DNA from: Pseudomonadota bacterium
GTDB lineage: Bacteria > Pseudomonadota > Gammaproteobacteria > Xanthomonadales > Rhodanobacteraceae
DNA: 64,000 nt
Direction of reading: 5' to 3'
Assembly (NCBI GenBank): GCA_018240465.1
Contig: JAFEFS010000067.1
Location: forward strand, 1-64,000
The translations under genes were made by a program, and so were the position numbers. The notes beneath the pieces were generated by a model. The model had not been told where the DNA came from. It saw only the letters and a list, made by a program, of their open reading frames with translations, and ran no database searches. Below are positions 61,832-64,000 of this stretch, one piece after another (within the stretch, counting starts at the first letter, position 1; every line of letters begins with the position of its first letter).

Positions 61832-64000
61832 GTGAAACGACGCCCGCTCTACGCTGCTTGTGCCCTGTTTTGAATGGTATCGCTATCAACGCCACCGCGC
61901 AGCAGGTGCCGGAAGGCGAAAAGAAAACCCAGGCGATGGAAGCCGTCATCGTTACCGGCACCAAGGTGCAGGACCGCACCGTGGCCGAGTCGCTAGCACC
62001 GATCGACATCATCACGCCGGAAGAATTGCAGTTGACCGGCACGACCGAGGTGGCGACCGCACTGGCGCGCCTGGTGCCGTCGATGAATTTCCCACGCCCG
62101 GCAATCACCGACGGCACCGACGCGGTGCGCCCGGCGCAGCTGCGCGGCCTCGCCCCCGACCAGGTGCTTGTTCTGGTCAACGGCAAGCGCCGCCATGTCG
62201 GCGCGCTGATCAACCTGAACGGCAGCCAGGGCCGCGGCTCGGAGCCGGTCGACATCAACGCGATTCCGGTGTCCGCGGTCGAGCGGGTCGAGGTGCTGCG
62301 CGACGGCGCGGCGGCGCAATACGGTTCCGACGCCATCGCCGGCGTGATCAACATCGTGCTCAAGAGCGGCGCCAAGCACGGCAATTTCTCCGGCCAGGTC
62401 GGCCAATACAGCGCCGGCGATGGCTTCCAGGGCCAATTGCTCGGCGACATGGGCTTCGCGCTCGGCGACAAAGGTTCGATCCATTTCGCCGCACAGGCGC
62501 TCTCGCAGGACCAGACCAACCGCGCCAGGCCCTACATCACCGGTCCCGGCCAGCCGACCTTTGCCGCGGATGCGATGCCAGGCCAGGTCGTCAATCGCGT
62601 CGGCGACCCGCAGATCGATCAATCCGCATTCACCTACAACGGCAACTACCGATTCACCGATGGCATCGAGTTCTATTCGTTCGGCATGGCGAGCAATCGC
62701 GATGCGCTGTCGAACGGCTACTACCGCACGGCCAAGAACAGCCGCAACATTCCCGCGATCTATCCGAACGGCTTCCTGCCGCTGATCGACAATTATTCCA
62801 AGGACCGCTCGCTCGTCGCCGGCGTCAAGGGCCGCACCGAAAACGGCTGGAACTGGGACCTGTCCTACGACTACGGCACCAATCACCTTTCCTTCGACGT
62901 GCTGCACAGCCTCAACCGCAGCATCGGCGTCACCTCGCAGCACGATTTCTACGCCGGTGCGCTCGAGACCACGCAGAACGTGTTCAACGCCGATGTCAGC
63001 CGCGATTTCGATTTCGGCTGGCACAGCCCGGTCACGCTCGCGTTCGGCGCCGAATACCGTGACGACAAATTCAACCAGGGACCGGGCGAGCCGAACTCGT
63101 ACATCGCCGGCCCGCTGGTCGGGCAGCCGCCCGGCGCACAGGTGTTTCCCGGCTACAAGCCGGAGGATGCCGGCCACTACAACCGCAACAACTATTCGCT
63201 CTACGCCGATGCCGAAGGCAGCTTCACCGACAAGTTTTCCTACGGCGCCGCAGCACGCTACGAGCACTATTCGGATTTCGGCAGCACGACCTCGGGCAAA
63301 CTCTCCGGCCGCTATGCCTTCACCGACACGTTCGCACTGCGCGCGACCGCATCGAACGGCTTCCGCGCACCTTCGCTCGCGCAGCAGTTCTTCCAGTCGA
63401 CCTCGACCAACTTCATCACGGTCAACGGCGTCAACACACCGTTCGACGTACGCACGTTCGCGGTCAACAATCCGGTCGCGATCGCGCTCGGCGCCGAGCC
63501 GTTGAAGCCCGAGAAATCGCTCAACTACAGCCTGGGTTTCGTCGCCCAGCCGCTCGACGGCTTGTCGCTCACGCTCGACGCCTACCAGATCAAGGTCAAC
63601 GACCGCATCATTCTGTCGGAAAACCTGATCGGTACGGCGGTGACCAACTTCCTCGCCGCGCGCGGCTACCCGGGCGTTACCGGTGGTCGCTACTTCACCA
63701 ACGCGGTCGACACGCGCACGCGCGGCATCGATCTGGTCGGCAGCTACAAGCTCGAACTGGGGCCCGGCGAACTCGAACTGACCGGCAGCTACAACCACAA
63801 CAAGACCACGATCACCGCGATCGCGCCGAATCCCCCGGCACTGAGCCAGGGCGGGCTCAACCTGCTGCGCATCGGCCACGGCGAACAGGGCCGCATCACC
63901 TGCGGTTCGCCGAAGGACAAGTTCGCGCTCGGCGGCAACTACACGGTCAGCAACTGGAGCTTCGGCGCCACCGCGACGCGTTACGGCTCGTTCTGCTCGT
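61832..64000 (+). CDS. TonB-dependent outer-membrane receptor (partial, with apparent frameshift in the signal peptide)
   Basis: From about 61858 a long open frame runs off the window (over 700 residues). The plug domain contains EAVIVTGTKVQDRTVAESL (start of the plug), DQVLVLVNGKRRHVGALINL, and VERVEVLRDGAAAQYGSDAI, then AGVINIVLK. The beta-barrel follows with many aromatic strand ends (for example FRAPSLAQQFFQ). The frame has no ATG start. A GTG at 61832 opens a different frame, MKRRPLYAACALF, that looks like a signal peptide and hits TGA at 61871. One added base in the TTTT run at 61868-61871 would fuse it to LNGIAINATAQQVPEG. This is either an assembly error or an inactivating or phase-variable indel. 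The substrate is unknown; the plug resembles receptors of the iron/cobalamin/maltodextrin group common in Xanthomonadales. Confidence 0.8.

Noticed and set aside
61993..63879. 628-residue open frame on the minus strand opposite the TonB-dependent receptor
   Set aside because: The plus-strand frame encodes a recognisable plug and beta-barrel; the minus product has no family and mirrors its codon bias.

Overview
The window is high-GC, densely coding bacterial chromosome. Gene content and order point to a gammaproteobacterium of the order Xanthomonadales, most like Rhodanobacteraceae/Xanthomonadaceae (inference; no phylogeny was run). The main clues are the block gshB-tonB-yqgE-ruvX-pyrB divergent from pilG-pilI-pilJ-chpA-chpC, the block aspS-ruvC-ruvA-kup-ruvB-ybgC-tolQRAB-pal-cpoB-queE-queC-tRNA-Lys, a cysD/cysNC fusion pair, and a monofunctional RelA. 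Nearly everything is housekeeping. There is no prophage, complete insertion sequence or CRISPR array.

Layout. 1-2.8 kb: a truncated integron-type integrase, then a MAPEG protein, an Mpo1/DUF962 protein, a periplasmic GSGD-repeat protein and an IMPase-family phosphatase. 2.8-7.5 kb: bioA, rsmE, nudE, cysQ and mazG on the plus strand. 7.5-18.2 kb: a methyltransferase and the Pil-Chp chemosensory operon of type IV pili, all on the minus strand, reading from a TTGACA promoter upstream of pilG; pilH, pilK and chpB are not in the cluster. 18.5-26.2 kb: gshB, tonB, yqgE, ruvX, pyrB, a large lipoprotein and a secreted beta protein ending in a strong terminator. 26.4-34.4 kb: relA, two tandem small secreted paralogues, hrpA and dps. 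34.5-38.5 kb: sulfate activation (cysD, cysNC) and a secreted phosphatase-like protein. 38.6-39.6 kb: decayed betaine-lipid genes (btaA/btaB-like). 39.8-46.2 kb: a LytS/LytTR-type two-component pair and an RND pump with its adaptor, in reversed gene order. 46.5-48.1 kb: tRNA-Lys, queC and queE. 48.2-61.6 kb: the Tol-Pal operon, the RuvABC resolvasome, kup, a hydrolase, aspS, a DUF3011 protein and an FmdB-type zinc ribbon. 61.8 kb to the end: a TonB-dependent receptor that runs off the window, with an apparent frameshift in its signal peptide.

Two patterns cut across the annotation. First, short co-directional intergenic gaps repeatedly hold long imperfect palindromes of several different families. 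At least two such palindromes lie inside reading frames: one makes an in-frame insertion of about 45 residues in HrpA, and one supplies an N-terminal extension of about 35 residues to RuvC. This resembles the protein-coding palindromic elements known from Rickettsia. Second, six genes (rsmE, nudE, yqgE, cysD, relA, ruvB) have a TAnAAT or CATAAT box exactly six bases before the start codon, and ruvC has TAAAAT seven bases before. With that geometry transcription would start at the A of ATG, so these genes probably make leaderless mRNAs.

The most decayed parts are the integrase remnant at the left edge and the btaA/btaB remnant. Both suggest past gain and loss of accessory functions in an otherwise conserved backbone.
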